The position numbers and the translations under genes are program-made. From an uncultured Pseudomonadota bacterium (lineage in GTDB: Bacteria; Myxococcota_A; UBA796; GCA-2862545): a stretch of DNA of 64,000 nt. The stretch is taken from the NCBI GenBank assembly GCA_913061235.1, contig CAJXTB010000004.1, forward strand, positions 310,001-374,000. Reading direction: 5' to 3'. Below, piece by piece: positions 1-8,402 of this stretch (position 1 is its first letter; each line of letters starts with the position of its first letter). The notes beneath the pieces were generated by a model, which made no database searches, was not told the origin of the DNA, and saw only the letters and a program-made list of their open reading frames with translations.

Positions 1-2
1 TG

Positions 3-296
3 GATGACGCAGCGGTCAACATCCAAGAGGGCCACTCCATCGCAAAGCCGCTTCGTGCTTCGGGCCAGTTCCCTCCGATGGTCGTGCACATGGTGACCGT
101 TGGCGAGCGCACGGGTGAGCTGGAGACCATGCTGACTTCCATCGCAGATGCTTACGAAGACGAGGTCGAGTCGGCCATGACCGCACTCACGAGCATCTTC
201 GCGCCGGTCATGATCTTGATTCTCGCCGGGGCCGTGTTCTTCGTCGCCCTTGGACTGTTGCTACCACTCCGCAGCATGACCGAGATGATCCGATGA
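3..296 (+). CDS. gspF: GspF, type II secretion inner-membrane platform protein (3' part)
   Basis: This is the C-terminal end of GspF, the polytopic inner-membrane platform protein of the type II secretion system; the gene begins upstream of the window. The visible 97 residues carry the family signature EGHSIAKPL, then MVTVGERTGELE, then the final transmembrane helix (VMILILAGAVFFVALGLLLPL) and a short basic tail. All three are hallmarks of the second GspF/PilC repeat. The stop codon overlaps the ATG of a 59-codon reading frame, and gspG1 follows 164 bases later. Identification is firm because of the motif and the pseudopilin genes that follow. Confidence 0.95.
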   Translation, partial: DDAAVNIQEGHSIAKPLRASGQFPPMVVHMVTVGERTGELETMLTSIADAYEDEVESAMTALTSIFAPVMILILAGAVFFVALGLLLPLRSMTEMIR

Positions 297-472
297 ACAC
301 TTGGCTTTCACGAAGAGAGACGACGGATGTGACGCGGATTGCTGCGTCGCTGCGGCCCTCGCGTACGGGAGTGCGCATCGGGCCTGGCTCCTTGCACTCG
401 ACGCCGCCTTCGTCGCCTCTTGGGCCGTTTGACTCTGGTGGTCCATCCTTGGAGATGTCATGTCACGATTGA
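293..472 (+). CDS. Possible 59-aa peptide between gspF and gspG1
   Basis: A reading frame of 59 codons starts at an ATG overlapping the gspF stop (ATGA) and ends 13 bases inside gspG1. The start-stop overlap is the arrangement used by the other genes of this operon. The product is Ser/Arg/Pro-rich, has no transmembrane segment or prepilin motif, and resembles nothing I recognise. It may be a translational bridge keeping ribosomes moving to gspG1, or chance coding. Confidence that it makes a functional protein is low. Confidence 0.25.
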   Translation: MNTWLSRRETTDVTRIAASLRPSRTGVRIGPGSLHSTPPSSPLGPFDSGGPSLEMSCHD

Positions 473-867
473 AGTACCGAACCTCTGCTCATCCGTCCCG
501 AGCGGGCATGACTCTCGTCGAGATTGTGGTGGTTGTCGCCATTCTTCTGGTGCTGACCAGCGTGCTGTCATTCGGCATCTTCAACATCTACAAGACCAGC
601 TATACCCAGGTCGCATCGCTTGAAATCAGGCGTCTAGGCGACCAAGTCGTGATTCACGAGCTCGTCCATGACGCGGTTCCCACCCAGGCCGAAGGTCTTG
701 CTGCTCTGTCTGACGACGGCCAGACTCCGACGGACTCGTGGCGCAATGCCTACGAGTACGACGCAGATGCTCCCGTGCGGGCTGGCTTTGACATCACCTC
801 CCATGGTTCGGATGGCGAGCCGGGCGGCAGTGGAAACGACGCGGACATCCATCACTCCGACCTCTGA
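460..867 (+). CDS. gspG: GspG-like major pseudopilin, copy 1
   Basis: A 135-aa type II secretion pseudopilin. A short basic leader ends in Gly16, followed by the prepilin peptidase site and methylated N-terminus MTLVE, with the conserved Glu at +5 and a hydrophobic helix. The C-terminus has the GspG-type Gly/Asp-rich calcium loop (HGSDGEPGGSGNDADI). The usual DPWGNPY motif is altered to DSWRNAYEY, so this copy is the more divergent of the two tandem GspG-like genes. It would be processed by a GspO peptidase and assembled in the pseudopilus. Which of the two copies is the major subunit cannot be told from sequence. Confidence 0.88.
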   Translation: MSRLKYRTSAHPSRAGMTLVEIVVVVAILLVLTSVLSFGIFNIYKTSYTQVASLEIRRLGDQVVIHELVHDAVPTQAEGLAALSDDGQTPTDSWRNAYEYDADAPVRAGFDITSHGSDGEPGGSGNDADIHHSDL

Positions 868-937
868 AGCACACAGCTCTCAGCCAACTCACCGAATTCT
901 TAGACTCATCACTCTCTTTGCTCTGGAGGAGCCCCCA

Positions 938-1351
938 ATGCTTCGCAATCGCCTTCAATACCGCAACGCCGCAGATGCCGAGCGCGCCGGTATGACCCTC
1001 GTCGAAATCATCGTCGTTATCGCCATCATCCTGGTTCTGACCAGCATTTTGGCCTTCGGCATCTTCTCTGTCTTCGGACAGGCCAAGGCTGACGCAGCCA
1101 AGGTTCAGATGAGCCGCCTGGAGTCCCGCGTTCAGATCTATATGGCGCGCAACGGCTCGGTACCGAGCGGCAGTGACGGCCTTGCTGCCGCTGTTGCCCC
1201 GGACGAAGTGCCGAATGACCCTTGGGGCAACCCGTACCGCTACGTCACTCCCGGTGCGAATGGCAAGGCCTACGACATTGTGTCGCTCGGCTCTGACGGC
1301 GCCGAAGGCGGCACCGGTGAAGCCGCTGACATCCGCTTGTCGGACAACTAG
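938..1351 (+). CDS. gspG: GspG, major pseudopilin, copy 2
   Basis: A 137-aa pseudopilin with the canonical GspG layout: leader ending at Gly18, MTLVEIIVVIAI helix with Glu+5, then DPWGNPYRY and the C-terminal loop SLGSDGAEGGTGEAADI. The ATG at 938 is chosen over upstream in-frame codons because GGAGGA sits at 925-930 and because the mature pilin motif then lies at the normal distance. It is the better match to a classical major pseudopilin. It follows copy 1 after a 70-bp gap and precedes gspH; the two copies share the core motif but differ strongly in the C-terminal half, so the duplication is old. Confidence 0.95.
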   Translation: MLRNRLQYRNAADAERAGMTLVEIIVVIAIILVLTSILAFGIFSVFGQAKADAAKVQMSRLESRVQIYMARNGSVPSGSDGLAAAVAPDEVPNDPWGNPYRYVTPGANGKAYDIVSLGSDGAEGGTGEAADIRLSDN

Positions 1352-1362
1352 GAAACACACGG

Positions 1363-2169
1363 ATGAGCTTCGGACCTGCCCGGCATGAACTCGTAGAAGC
1401 GTCTTGGCGCAGTGGTCAGCTTGACCCACTGCCTGGGAACGTGGTTGCTGGGTCGTCCGGTCGGCGTTCGTTGGCTCGGTCGCGCTGGCGTTCCGGCATG
1501 ACCTTGCTCGAAGTCATCGTGGTTATCGCCATTGCTTTGGTGCTCACCGCGGTCATGGCCGCGGGCATTTCCTCGATGTTCTCGCTCAATCAGCGCAGTG
1601 CGGCCAGTCAGCTGGCCATCACCTACACGCTGCTGCGAGAGGAAGCGGTTCTGCGGAACCAGACCTTCCGCGTGGCTTACCACCTGGATGGTAACTACTA
1701 CCAAGTGGAGATGGGCGACCCGAACGTGCTCATCTTCAAAGACGAAGACCAGCGCAAGGACTACGAGAGCGAGCGTCACTCCAAGCTTACCCGGCAGACA
1801 GCCGAACAAGTGGAGGCCGATGACCCTCTCGGTGGATTTATGGCAGTAGCACCGTTCGAAGGCGAACGTGTGGACCTACCAGGCGGCACCGTCTTCGGCG
1901 GCATCAAGACTCCGCAGTACAACGACATGGTGCGTCCGAGCGGCGGTGAAGAAGACGAAGAAGACCCGTTGGTTGTGTACTCGTACGTCTTTCCTACCGG
2001 TTTCACCGAACCGACCGTTGTTCAGTTGGTCGACAAAGACAATGACCGCCGCGGCTTCACCATCATTGTGGACGCCATGACGGGTTCGGTTCGGATGGAG
2101 CCGGAAATCATTGACTCCCGTGACGCCTTTCGTGACCACCCTGATGAAGGACCGAGCTTCCCGCAATGA
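1363..2169 (+). CDS. gspH: GspH, minor pseudopilin
   Basis: A 268-aa minor pseudopilin with the cleavage motif SG/MTLLEVIVVIAIALVL at residues 44-60 and Glu+5. The leader of about 45 residues is unusually long for a prepilin, so translation might begin further downstream, but no better start with a ribosome site is seen. After the helix comes a GspH-type segment (ITYTLLREEAVLRNQTFRVAYHLDGNYYQVE). The mature part carries acidic insertions (GGEEDEEDP). The gene overlaps gspI by four bases, so translation is probably coupled. In the complex GspH joins the pseudopilus tip and stalk. Confidence 0.88.
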   Translation: MSFGPARHELVEASWRSGQLDPLPGNVVAGSSGRRSLARSRWRSGMTLLEVIVVIAIALVLTAVMAAGISSMFSLNQRSAASQLAITYTLLREEAVLRNQTFRVAYHLDGNYYQVEMGDPNVLIFKDEDQRKDYESERHSKLTRQTAEQVEADDPLGGFMAVAPFEGERVDLPGGTVFGGIKTPQYNDMVRPSGGEEDEEDPLVVYSYVFPTGFTEPTVVQLVDKDNDRRGFTIIVDAMTGSVRMEPEIIDSRDAFRDHPDEGPSFPQ

Positions 2170-2819
2170 ACCGTTCGACCCGCCAAGGCTACTCCCTTCT
2201 TGAGACCGTTGTTGCGATGGCTATCTTGGTCATGAGCCTCACTACGCTCATCCAGATTCAAGGAGACGCGGTCGAAATGACCCAGGTCGCGGAGCGCTTG
2301 GTCACGTCTACTCAGCTCGCGCAAGAGAAGATGACCGAGGTTCGCTTGCTCATTGAGCGCGAAGGAATCACGGAGAGCGAGATGGAGGAGCACGGGGACT
2401 TTGACGAGCTGGGAGATGACCAGCTTGACCTCGAGTTCGGTCGTCAGTTTGAAGACTACCACTGGGAATACACCGTCTCTGAGATTGACCTTGGACTCGC
2501 GGGTGACCTTGGTGGAATGGCGGATAGTCTGGGCGGTTCCGGTCTCATTCCTGGTGGCGGGGCTGCGGATACTCCCGACCAGCCAGACATCGAAGGTGGC
2601 CAGCCTGACCTGGCCTCGCTGGGTGTCAGCAACGACATGATTACCGACATGCTCGGCAAGTACATTCGCGAGATTCGCGTGCGGGTGTGGTGGGGAGAAG
2701 ACAGCCGCGAGGCTGCTGAACGCAAGAATGAAATCATTCTGACCGGTCACGCTGTGGACCCGGCTGGAAGCTTCATCAACCTGACCCAAGAGGGTGGTGC
2801 TGCGGAGATGCTCCAATGA
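2166..2819 (+). CDS. gspI: GspI, minor pseudopilin
   Basis: A 217-aa minor pseudopilin with a very short leader (RQG/YSLLETVVAMAILVMSL) and Glu+5, then the typical GspI sequence with MTQVAERLVTSTQLAQEKMTE. GspI, J and K form the tip complex of the pseudopilus. This copy is longer than usual (about 120-130 aa is typical) because of a Gly/Asp-rich insertion around residues 115-150 (GLAGDLGGMADSLGGSGLIPGGG). It overlaps the previous and next genes by four bases each (ATGA), fitting a coupled operon. Confidence 0.9.
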   Translation: MNRSTRQGYSLLETVVAMAILVMSLTTLIQIQGDAVEMTQVAERLVTSTQLAQEKMTEVRLLIEREGITESEMEEHGDFDELGDDQLDLEFGRQFEDYHWEYTVSEIDLGLAGDLGGMADSLGGSGLIPGGGAADTPDQPDIEGGQPDLASLGVSNDMITDMLGKYIREIRVRVWWGEDSREAAERKNEIILTGHAVDPAGSFINLTQEGGAAEMLQ

Positions 2820-3724
2820 GTACCAAAGCGCGCATTGAGCAGCTTGCGAATACTGATGGTGTAAGCGCATCATCCGCTGTCCGACCCACTGCCCGAGCAT
2901 TTCCTGCCCGTCGTAAGTCCCGCTCGGGACTGAGTTTGGTCGAGGTCATTGTCTCGATTGCCATTCTCTTGATGATGAGCGTGTCCGTCGGTGCGGTCTT
3001 TGGGTCTGGCATTGAACTTCGTACGATTCTTGAAGACCGCGACGTCGCTACCCGTGCGGCGCGAGCAGCGTTGTCGACCATTCGTCGCGAGCTGCAGCTG
3101 GCCTACTTGACCGACCAGACCCAGTCGCTCGAGTTCTACCAGACCGTGTTTGTTGGCTTGGATGGCAGCACGGATACCCTGTATTTTGCAACGCGGGGTC
3201 ATCAGCGCTTGTACCGGGACACCCGCGAGAGCGACCAGTCTGAAGTGACGCTTTGGACCGAGTCAGCGCGCGATGGCTCGCGTGGCTACACGCTGTACCA
3301 TCGGGAATCGGCACGGGTGGATGGCGAGCCCGGAGAGGGTGGAAGGGTCTACCCGCTGGCGATGAACGTTCGTAGCTTTGAACTGCGCTACCTCGACGGC
3401 ATCACCGACGAGTGGCAGACCGAGTGGGACAGCCGCAGCCCAGACTTCGCCAACCGGCTTCCACGTGCTGTTCAGATTGGCCTAGTGCTGATTGGCGTGG
3501 ACCCACAAGACGACACGCGTACAGTCGACATTCCGTTCTTCACAACGGTCATGCTCCAGTATGCGGACCCGCTTCCACGCCAAGGCATGTCTCTCGCGGC
3601 ACCTCCAGGCGGTGGTTCGCAGCCGACAGCGCCTACAGCTCCGCTTCGTGGCGGTCGTGGCCCCGGCGCACAGCCGAACATTCCACGTGGCAATCCCAGT
3701 GCTCTGGGTGGGGGGCGTCGATGA
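2816..3724 (+). CDS. gspJ: GspJ, minor pseudopilin
   Basis: A 302-aa minor pseudopilin. The 38-residue N-terminal leader ends in SG/LSLVEVIVSIAILLMMS with Glu+5. The segment RAALSTIRRELQLAYLTDQ and the following beta-rich region (TDTLYFATRGHQRLYRDTRESDQSEVTLW) match the GspJ fold. The C-terminus is a low-complexity Pro/Gly/Arg tail (APTAPLRGGRGPGAQPNIPRG), not part of the usual fold. The stop overlaps the ATG of gspK by four bases. It is expected at the tip of the pseudopilus with GspI and GspK. Confidence 0.9.
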   Translation: MSTKARIEQLANTDGVSASSAVRPTARAFPARRKSRSGLSLVEVIVSIAILLMMSVSVGAVFGSGIELRTILEDRDVATRAARAALSTIRRELQLAYLTDQTQSLEFYQTVFVGLDGSTDTLYFATRGHQRLYRDTRESDQSEVTLWTESARDGSRGYTLYHRESARVDGEPGEGGRVYPLAMNVRSFELRYLDGITDEWQTEWDSRSPDFANRLPRAVQIGLVLIGVDPQDDTRTVDIPFFTTVMLQYADPLPRQGMSLAAPPGGGSQPTAPTAPLRGGRGPGAQPNIPRGNPSALGGGRR

Positions 3725-4950
3725 ACCTCGCGCAACGCATCTGGCATGAGCTGACCCGCCCACGTGGGCAGAGCAAGCGTCGGTACTACCGCGGCGGTCG
3801 ACAGTCCCGTAGCGGTGTGGCTCTCTTGATGGTCATCACCAGCCTGATGTTCATCACCATCATTGGAACGGAGATGACCAAGGGTGGCATTGTTCGTCTG
3901 CGTCTCGCCGCCAACCAGCGTGATGAAGCCAAGGCTGAAGCACTGGCAGAGACTGGCTTTCAGATGTACCGGCTCATCTTGGTTGCAAGTAAGGGCATGG
4001 GGCAGCAGCTTGGACCCATGCTTCAGCAATTCGGAATGACGGGCGAGCTGTGGCAGATGATGCCGTTCATCAACACCGGCATGATGCGTATGTTGCTGTC
4101 GGCTGGCTCCAGTCCAGATGAAGACGACGTGGAACAGTTCGCCGTCGAAGGCCTCACAGACGAGCAAATTGCCGAGAGTCGTGAAGAGGGCCAGGGTACA
4201 ACCAAGCGCAACTTCCTCGACTTTGACGGCGACTTCTTTGCGGAAGTGACAGACGAGAACAGCCGTATCTATGTGGGCGCATTCCGGGCGACCACCTACG
4301 CCGACATGCTCGAAGACCCGGTCGCACTGCGTCTGTACGGCCTGATGAGCGGCGTTGACAACGACCAGTTCTTCTACGACCAGAACATTGACCGGTGGGA
4401 ACTCATCGGCAACTTGGCGGACTGGACAGATGTCGACGACATGCGTCTGTACCAAGGCGGCTCCGAAATCTCCGTCTACGACCGTCTAGACGAGCCTTAC
4501 CGACCTAAGAATGCCGGCTTCGAGAGCATGAGCGAAATTCGGTTGGTCGATGGCTGGCACCGCGACGACATCTGGGAGAAGTTCGGTGAGCAGCTGACCA
4601 TCTACGGAAACGGTCAGGTCAACATCAACTCGGCCACCCCAGAGGTCATCTCGGCCCTGTTGCGGGCCTACGTTACACCGAACAATCCCGACTACATCCG
4701 GACCTTGCTTGCCGAGATCTCGTTGTACCAGTCGATCAGTCCGTACACCAACGGCCAGGGTTTTGTCACTCATCTTGAGAGCCTAGGTGCCACGGTTAAT
4801 CCCGAGCTGCAGCGTGCTGTCGGTACCGAATCGAATGTCTTTCATCTCACGTCCACCGGGCAAGTTGGAGAGGCGGTCGTCACGATTGACGCCATCGTCG
4901 ACTTTTCCAACAGCCCCATTGGCGAGATTGTGTATTGGAGAATCCTATGA
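3721..4950 (+). CDS. gspK: GspK, large minor pseudopilin
   Basis: A 409-aa protein with a basic leader and the GspK-type hydrophobic start SG/VALLMVITSLMFITIIG. It lacks the Glu+5 found in the other pseudopilins, which is normal for GspK. The mature region has the large alpha domain and the sequence NINSATPEVISALLRAY, a helix-hairpin-helix-like motif typical of this family. Start chosen at ATG 3721, which overlaps the gspJ stop; the frame stays open further upstream but that part overlaps gspJ. It caps the pseudopilus. Confidence 0.93.
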   Translation: MNLAQRIWHELTRPRGQSKRRYYRGGRQSRSGVALLMVITSLMFITIIGTEMTKGGIVRLRLAANQRDEAKAEALAETGFQMYRLILVASKGMGQQLGPMLQQFGMTGELWQMMPFINTGMMRMLLSAGSSPDEDDVEQFAVEGLTDEQIAESREEGQGTTKRNFLDFDGDFFAEVTDENSRIYVGAFRATTYADMLEDPVALRLYGLMSGVDNDQFFYDQNIDRWELIGNLADWTDVDDMRLYQGGSEISVYDRLDEPYRPKNAGFESMSEIRLVDGWHRDDIWEKFGEQLTIYGNGQVNINSATPEVISALLRAYVTPNNPDYIRTLLAEISLYQSISPYTNGQGFVTHLESLGATVNPELQRAVGTESNVFHLTSTGQVGEAVVTIDAIVDFSNSPIGEIVYWRIL

Positions 4951-4978
4951 TTTCCCCTTGTGAGTCCTGGAGCATTCT

Positions 4979-6583
4979 ATGGCTCGCGTAGTCGCTATTG
5001 ACCTGGGTCGGCACGCAGCAAAGGCTGCTGTGTACGAAACGGCGGGTCGTTCTGTGGGCCTGGAAGGGTACTTCACCGAGCGTGTTGCGGATGATGGCGA
5101 AGGGCGTGGCCCGTCTCTCGGTGCGCGTCTCGCCGCACTCGACCGGCTTCTGTCTGAGCACCACACGTGGCAGTCTCCAGCGACCATCGTTGGGCTGGTC
5201 TGGCCGACAGATGACGTCAGTACACGCGTCATTCAGCTTCCATTCACCGACAAGACCCAGCTCGAACAGACGCTGCCGTTTACGGTTGAGGAAGTGGTTC
5301 CGTTCGACATGGACAAGATGCTTCTCGGCTGGCGTGCCATTCCAGGCGACCATGAAGGTACAAAGGCGCACGTCACCTTGGTCCGTACCGAGAGCTTGCG
5401 TACCGTACTCGAAGCCCTCCAGAGCCGAAGTGTCGACCCGCGAAAAGTTGTCGTAGACGGTGAGGCGCTCGGCGTCATGGTCTCACGCTCCGGCGGCGTG
5501 GCTGTCGTAGATGTCGGCCACAGCTCGACCGCAATTAGTGTGTTGTTGGACGGTGTGGTTGTCGGTGAACGGGCGATTGACGTTGGTGGACGCCGATTCA
5601 CCCAGGCAATTGCGGCGGCCATGGACCTGTCCTTCGCAGATGCCGAACGATTGAAGCACGGCGAATTCCACCCGGACGAAGAGCCGACTGAGGGGGGACT
5701 GCCGAGCGGTGTAGCGAGTCTCTCTCCACAAGCGCGCACGGCTCTGGACGGTGTCTTCGGCCTGTTGCTGGCCGAGATTCGTTCAACTCTCATCGCGGCA
5801 GAAGACCAACACGGCCTCGAGATCGACTCGGTCTTTTTGACAGGGGGCGGCGCACGTCTGGAGCCACTTCCTGAGTACTTACAACGCGACCTAGGGCTCA
5901 ATGTCGAGTGGTTGGCGGAAGAAGATGGCGAGGGGATTCCCCCAGAGCACGGTGTGGCTCGCGCGTTGGCACAGGTGTTGGCCAAGAACTCCAATGCGGT
6001 CAACCTGCGCACCGGCCCGCTCGCCTTTAAGGGCGGCGTAAATGTCCTGCGGGCGGTGGTTACCTACGGAACTGCCGGCGTGGCGTTCTTCTTGGTAGCG
6101 GCGACGGTCGTCTTCGCGGTTCAGTTCATGCGGCTTCGCAGTGAACTCAACGAAGTGGACGCACAGATTCGTTCCGTGGTCCTGTCTGACTTCACGGACA
6201 CCCCGGACGGTATTCTCGCTGTCGGTGACGACGCTGCCGCCGTGATGGAAGCGGGTGTTCTAAGCATGGAAGAGCGTGCGGATGTATTGGCCGGCGAAGG
6301 CCGCGTACCGCCGACCGTCGACCAGCTGTTGACGCTCACCAATGCCTTTCCAGACCCCGACACGGTCACCGTAAACGTGAGTGACCTGACCGTGGGTAGC
6401 CTAAGCCTGACATTCAATGCCGAGACCGACACCTACGAGTCTGCGGCCGCCATTGAGACCTCGATTCAGGCGGTTGAAGCCTTTGCCGATGCGGTGAAGT
6501 CCAACGAACGACGCGCTCGCGACAAGGTGACGTTTACCATGACCATTCCGCTCAACGGTTCCGCTACAGAAGGGGGTGAATAG
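4979..6583 (+). CDS. gspL: GspL, actin-like type II secretion assembly protein
   Basis: A 534-aa GspL with a PilM/actin-like cytoplasmic domain (residues 1-345; phosphate loops AIDLGRHAAK and VVDVGHSST, adenosine-type loop LTGGGARL near 287), one transmembrane helix at about 359-384, and a periplasmic ferredoxin-like domain at the C-terminus. GspL links the GspE ATPase to GspM and the pseudopilus. The cytoplasmic part looks closer to type IV pilus PilM than to enterobacterial GspL. A short Shine-Dalgarno-like CTGGAG lies upstream of the ATG. The stop overlaps the gspM GTG by one base. Confidence 0.92.
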   Translation: MARVVAIDLGRHAAKAAVYETAGRSVGLEGYFTERVADDGEGRGPSLGARLAALDRLLSEHHTWQSPATIVGLVWPTDDVSTRVIQLPFTDKTQLEQTLPFTVEEVVPFDMDKMLLGWRAIPGDHEGTKAHVTLVRTESLRTVLEALQSRSVDPRKVVVDGEALGVMVSRSGGVAVVDVGHSSTAISVLLDGVVVGERAIDVGGRRFTQAIAAAMDLSFADAERLKHGEFHPDEEPTEGGLPSGVASLSPQARTALDGVFGLLLAEIRSTLIAAEDQHGLEIDSVFLTGGGARLEPLPEYLQRDLGLNVEWLAEEDGEGIPPEHGVARALAQVLAKNSNAVNLRTGPLAFKGGVNVLRAVVTYGTAGVAFFLVAATVVFAVQFMRLRSELNEVDAQIRSVVLSDFTDTPDGILAVGDDAAAVMEAGVLSMEERADVLAGEGRVPPTVDQLLTLTNAFPDPDTVTVNVSDLTVGSLSLTFNAETDTYESAAAIETSIQAVEAFADAVKSNERRARDKVTFTMTIPLNGSATEGGE

Positions 6584-7131
6584 TGGGTGTTCTATCTGAC
6601 CAACTCGATGCACTCTCCCCGCGCGACCGCAAGCTCTTGGCGGGCCTGTTCCTATTCTTTGGCTTGGCCTTCGTCTTTGTGGTGTTCTTCGGAATGAACC
6701 GCACGCTAAGTTCCAATGCCGAGACCATCACCAATAAGAAGCTCGCACTGATGCGTATTCAGGGGTTTCATCAGAGATACTTGGTCGCGGAAGCGCGCAT
6801 TGATGCGGCAGAAGAGAAGCTGCGTGAGTACGGCAATCAGCCGGCCAGTGCCTTCCTTGAGCGCGCCGCGACGCAGGTCGAAGTTCGTGAGCAGTTCAGT
6901 GTCGAAAAGCAGGGCACCGAGATCGACGGGAACCTAGAGCGAACCCGGTACCGGGTAGAGCTGAACCGCGTCCCTGTCGATCTGTCGCTCAACTACGTCT
7001 ACGACATTGAAGTGAGCGACTACCCGCTTGAGATTGAGAGTGCGTCCTGGCGCATCCAGGAGCGTGGCGGCGAACGGTTGGCCAGTGTGACGCTTGAGAT
7101 TGTGACCTTTGCCCTTGAGGAGTCCGGATGA
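6583..7131 (+). CDS. gspM: GspM, type II secretion inner-membrane protein
   Basis: A 182-aa bitopic protein with a GTG start sharing one base with the gspL stop. A short cytoplasmic stretch (LSPRDRKLLAG) is typical of GspM, followed by a transmembrane helix at about residues 17-38, a coiled-coil segment and a small periplasmic domain. GspM partners GspL in the assembly platform. Sequence conservation in this family is low, so the call rests on the LSPRDRKLL motif, size, topology and position between gspL and gspN. Confidence 0.88.
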   Translation: MGVLSDQLDALSPRDRKLLAGLFLFFGLAFVFVVFFGMNRTLSSNAETITNKKLALMRIQGFHQRYLVAEARIDAAEEKLREYGNQPASAFLERAATQVEVREQFSVEKQGTEIDGNLERTRYRVELNRVPVDLSLNYVYDIEVSDYPLEIESASWRIQERGGERLASVTLEIVTFALEESG

Positions 7132-8318
7132 AACGTGTCCTGTTTGTCCTGCTGACACCGGTGTGGTTGGCGGTCGTCTTTCTTGTCGTGTTCCGGCTGA
7201 CCTTCCCGTCTGACGCCCTCGTCTCACGGGCCTCGTACGAGGTGGCGAACGCCACGGGTGGAACTATGGCTTTGCAGATGGCCTCGGCCACTCCAGCTTG
7301 GATGGGGCTGACCGGTCACGAGCTGCTGCTGTCGTCCGTCGAAGAGGGTGTCGCGACACCTGTACTTGCGGTTGAAAAGGTGAAAGTGGCCGGCGGTCTC
7401 ATGAGCCTGATTAGCGGGTCTCCCAGTGTCGGAGGCTACGCACGCTTCGGTGATGGGCGCTTGAACTTCGACACCACGATTGCTGGTGACGATGCCGGCG
7501 TGTACGACATGCGCGCTCTAGACGTTGATGCACAAGGCTTCCCTCTGAGCGCACTTCCGCCCATCCAGGGCACTAAAATTCTGGGCACGGGTGGCTTTGA
7601 CTTGGTTGTCGACCTTGATGTCCCCGATGGCTACGCAAAGTCCAATGGCCGTGCATCGCTCTCCGGCGCGAACATTGAGTTGTCGGGTGTCAGCGGCGAC
7701 ATGAACGCGATTGTCACCGGATTCGGCATCTTGCCAGCGACCCTACAGAACCTCGACCTTGAGTTTGAGATTCGTGAGGGCAAGGCCGAAGTTCGGCGCG
7801 GAACATTGGTCAGCTCACTCGCGGATGTGACGATTGAAGGGGACATCGTTCTCACCAACCGGTTGTCCAACAGCCGCTTGCGTCTCGATCTGGTGATTGA
7901 CGCCAAAGAACCGCTCCAAGGCATTGCCAGCATGATGGCTAGCGCCAAGTGGGACACGGACGAGAAATACCACTACGAGCTTCGTGGAAACTTCAACCGC
8001 CCGAGCTTCAGCCCGGCCCGCAACCGCACCGCGAGTCGTACGCGTCCCCGTCCAGCCTCCCGTCCCAGTGGACGCGGTCGCAACAACGCGGATGACGAGC
8101 CTGAAGTTGCGGCTCCGAGGGGTAGCCAGGCGACTCGTGACCGAGCACAAGCTGCCCGTGAGCAGCTCCGTCTCCGCGGTGGCCAAACGACCGGTATTGA
8201 ACGCGCAGGTGGCGTGCTGGATGGGCCGAACATCCTTGGAGACGGTCCAAGTGTTCCGGGTCAGAATGAAGGCGATACCGCAGAACCTGCGGCAGATCCT
8301 GAAGAAGCCGGCGAGTAG
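7128..8318 (+). CDS. gspN: GspN-type type II secretion protein
   Basis: A 396-aa protein with an N-terminal membrane anchor (VLFVLLTPVWLAVVFLVVFRLTF) and a long periplasmic beta-rich domain that resembles the GspN/AsmA-like family of deltaproteobacterial type II systems (ATGGTMALQMASATPAWMG, FGDGRLNFDTT, then ILGTGGFDLVVDLDVP). The final 100 residues are disordered and rich in Arg, Pro and Ala. It overlaps gspM by four bases and ends the operon. Its role in secretion is not established even in characterised systems; it may help insert or stabilise the secretin. Confidence 0.82.
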   Translation: MKRVLFVLLTPVWLAVVFLVVFRLTFPSDALVSRASYEVANATGGTMALQMASATPAWMGLTGHELLLSSVEEGVATPVLAVEKVKVAGGLMSLISGSPSVGGYARFGDGRLNFDTTIAGDDAGVYDMRALDVDAQGFPLSALPPIQGTKILGTGGFDLVVDLDVPDGYAKSNGRASLSGANIELSGVSGDMNAIVTGFGILPATLQNLDLEFEIREGKAEVRRGTLVSSLADVTIEGDIVLTNRLSNSRLRLDLVIDAKEPLQGIASMMASAKWDTDEKYHYELRGNFNRPSFSPARNRTASRTRPRPASRPSGRGRNNADDEPEVAAPRGSQATRDRAQAAREQLRLRGGQTTGIERAGGVLDGPNILGDGPSVPGQNEGDTAEPAADPEEAGE

Positions 8319-8402
8319 CGCGTATGGCCTAGGCGAGGTCCACCACTGTATGGTTCCTCATGCGCTCGACTGCGATAGTCGGGCGTGACTTGGAGGCTAG
8401 TG

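Noticed and set aside
3472-4455. Long - strand frame under gspJ/gspK
   Set aside because: It is antisense to two well-supported pseudopilin genes and has no recognisable domain.
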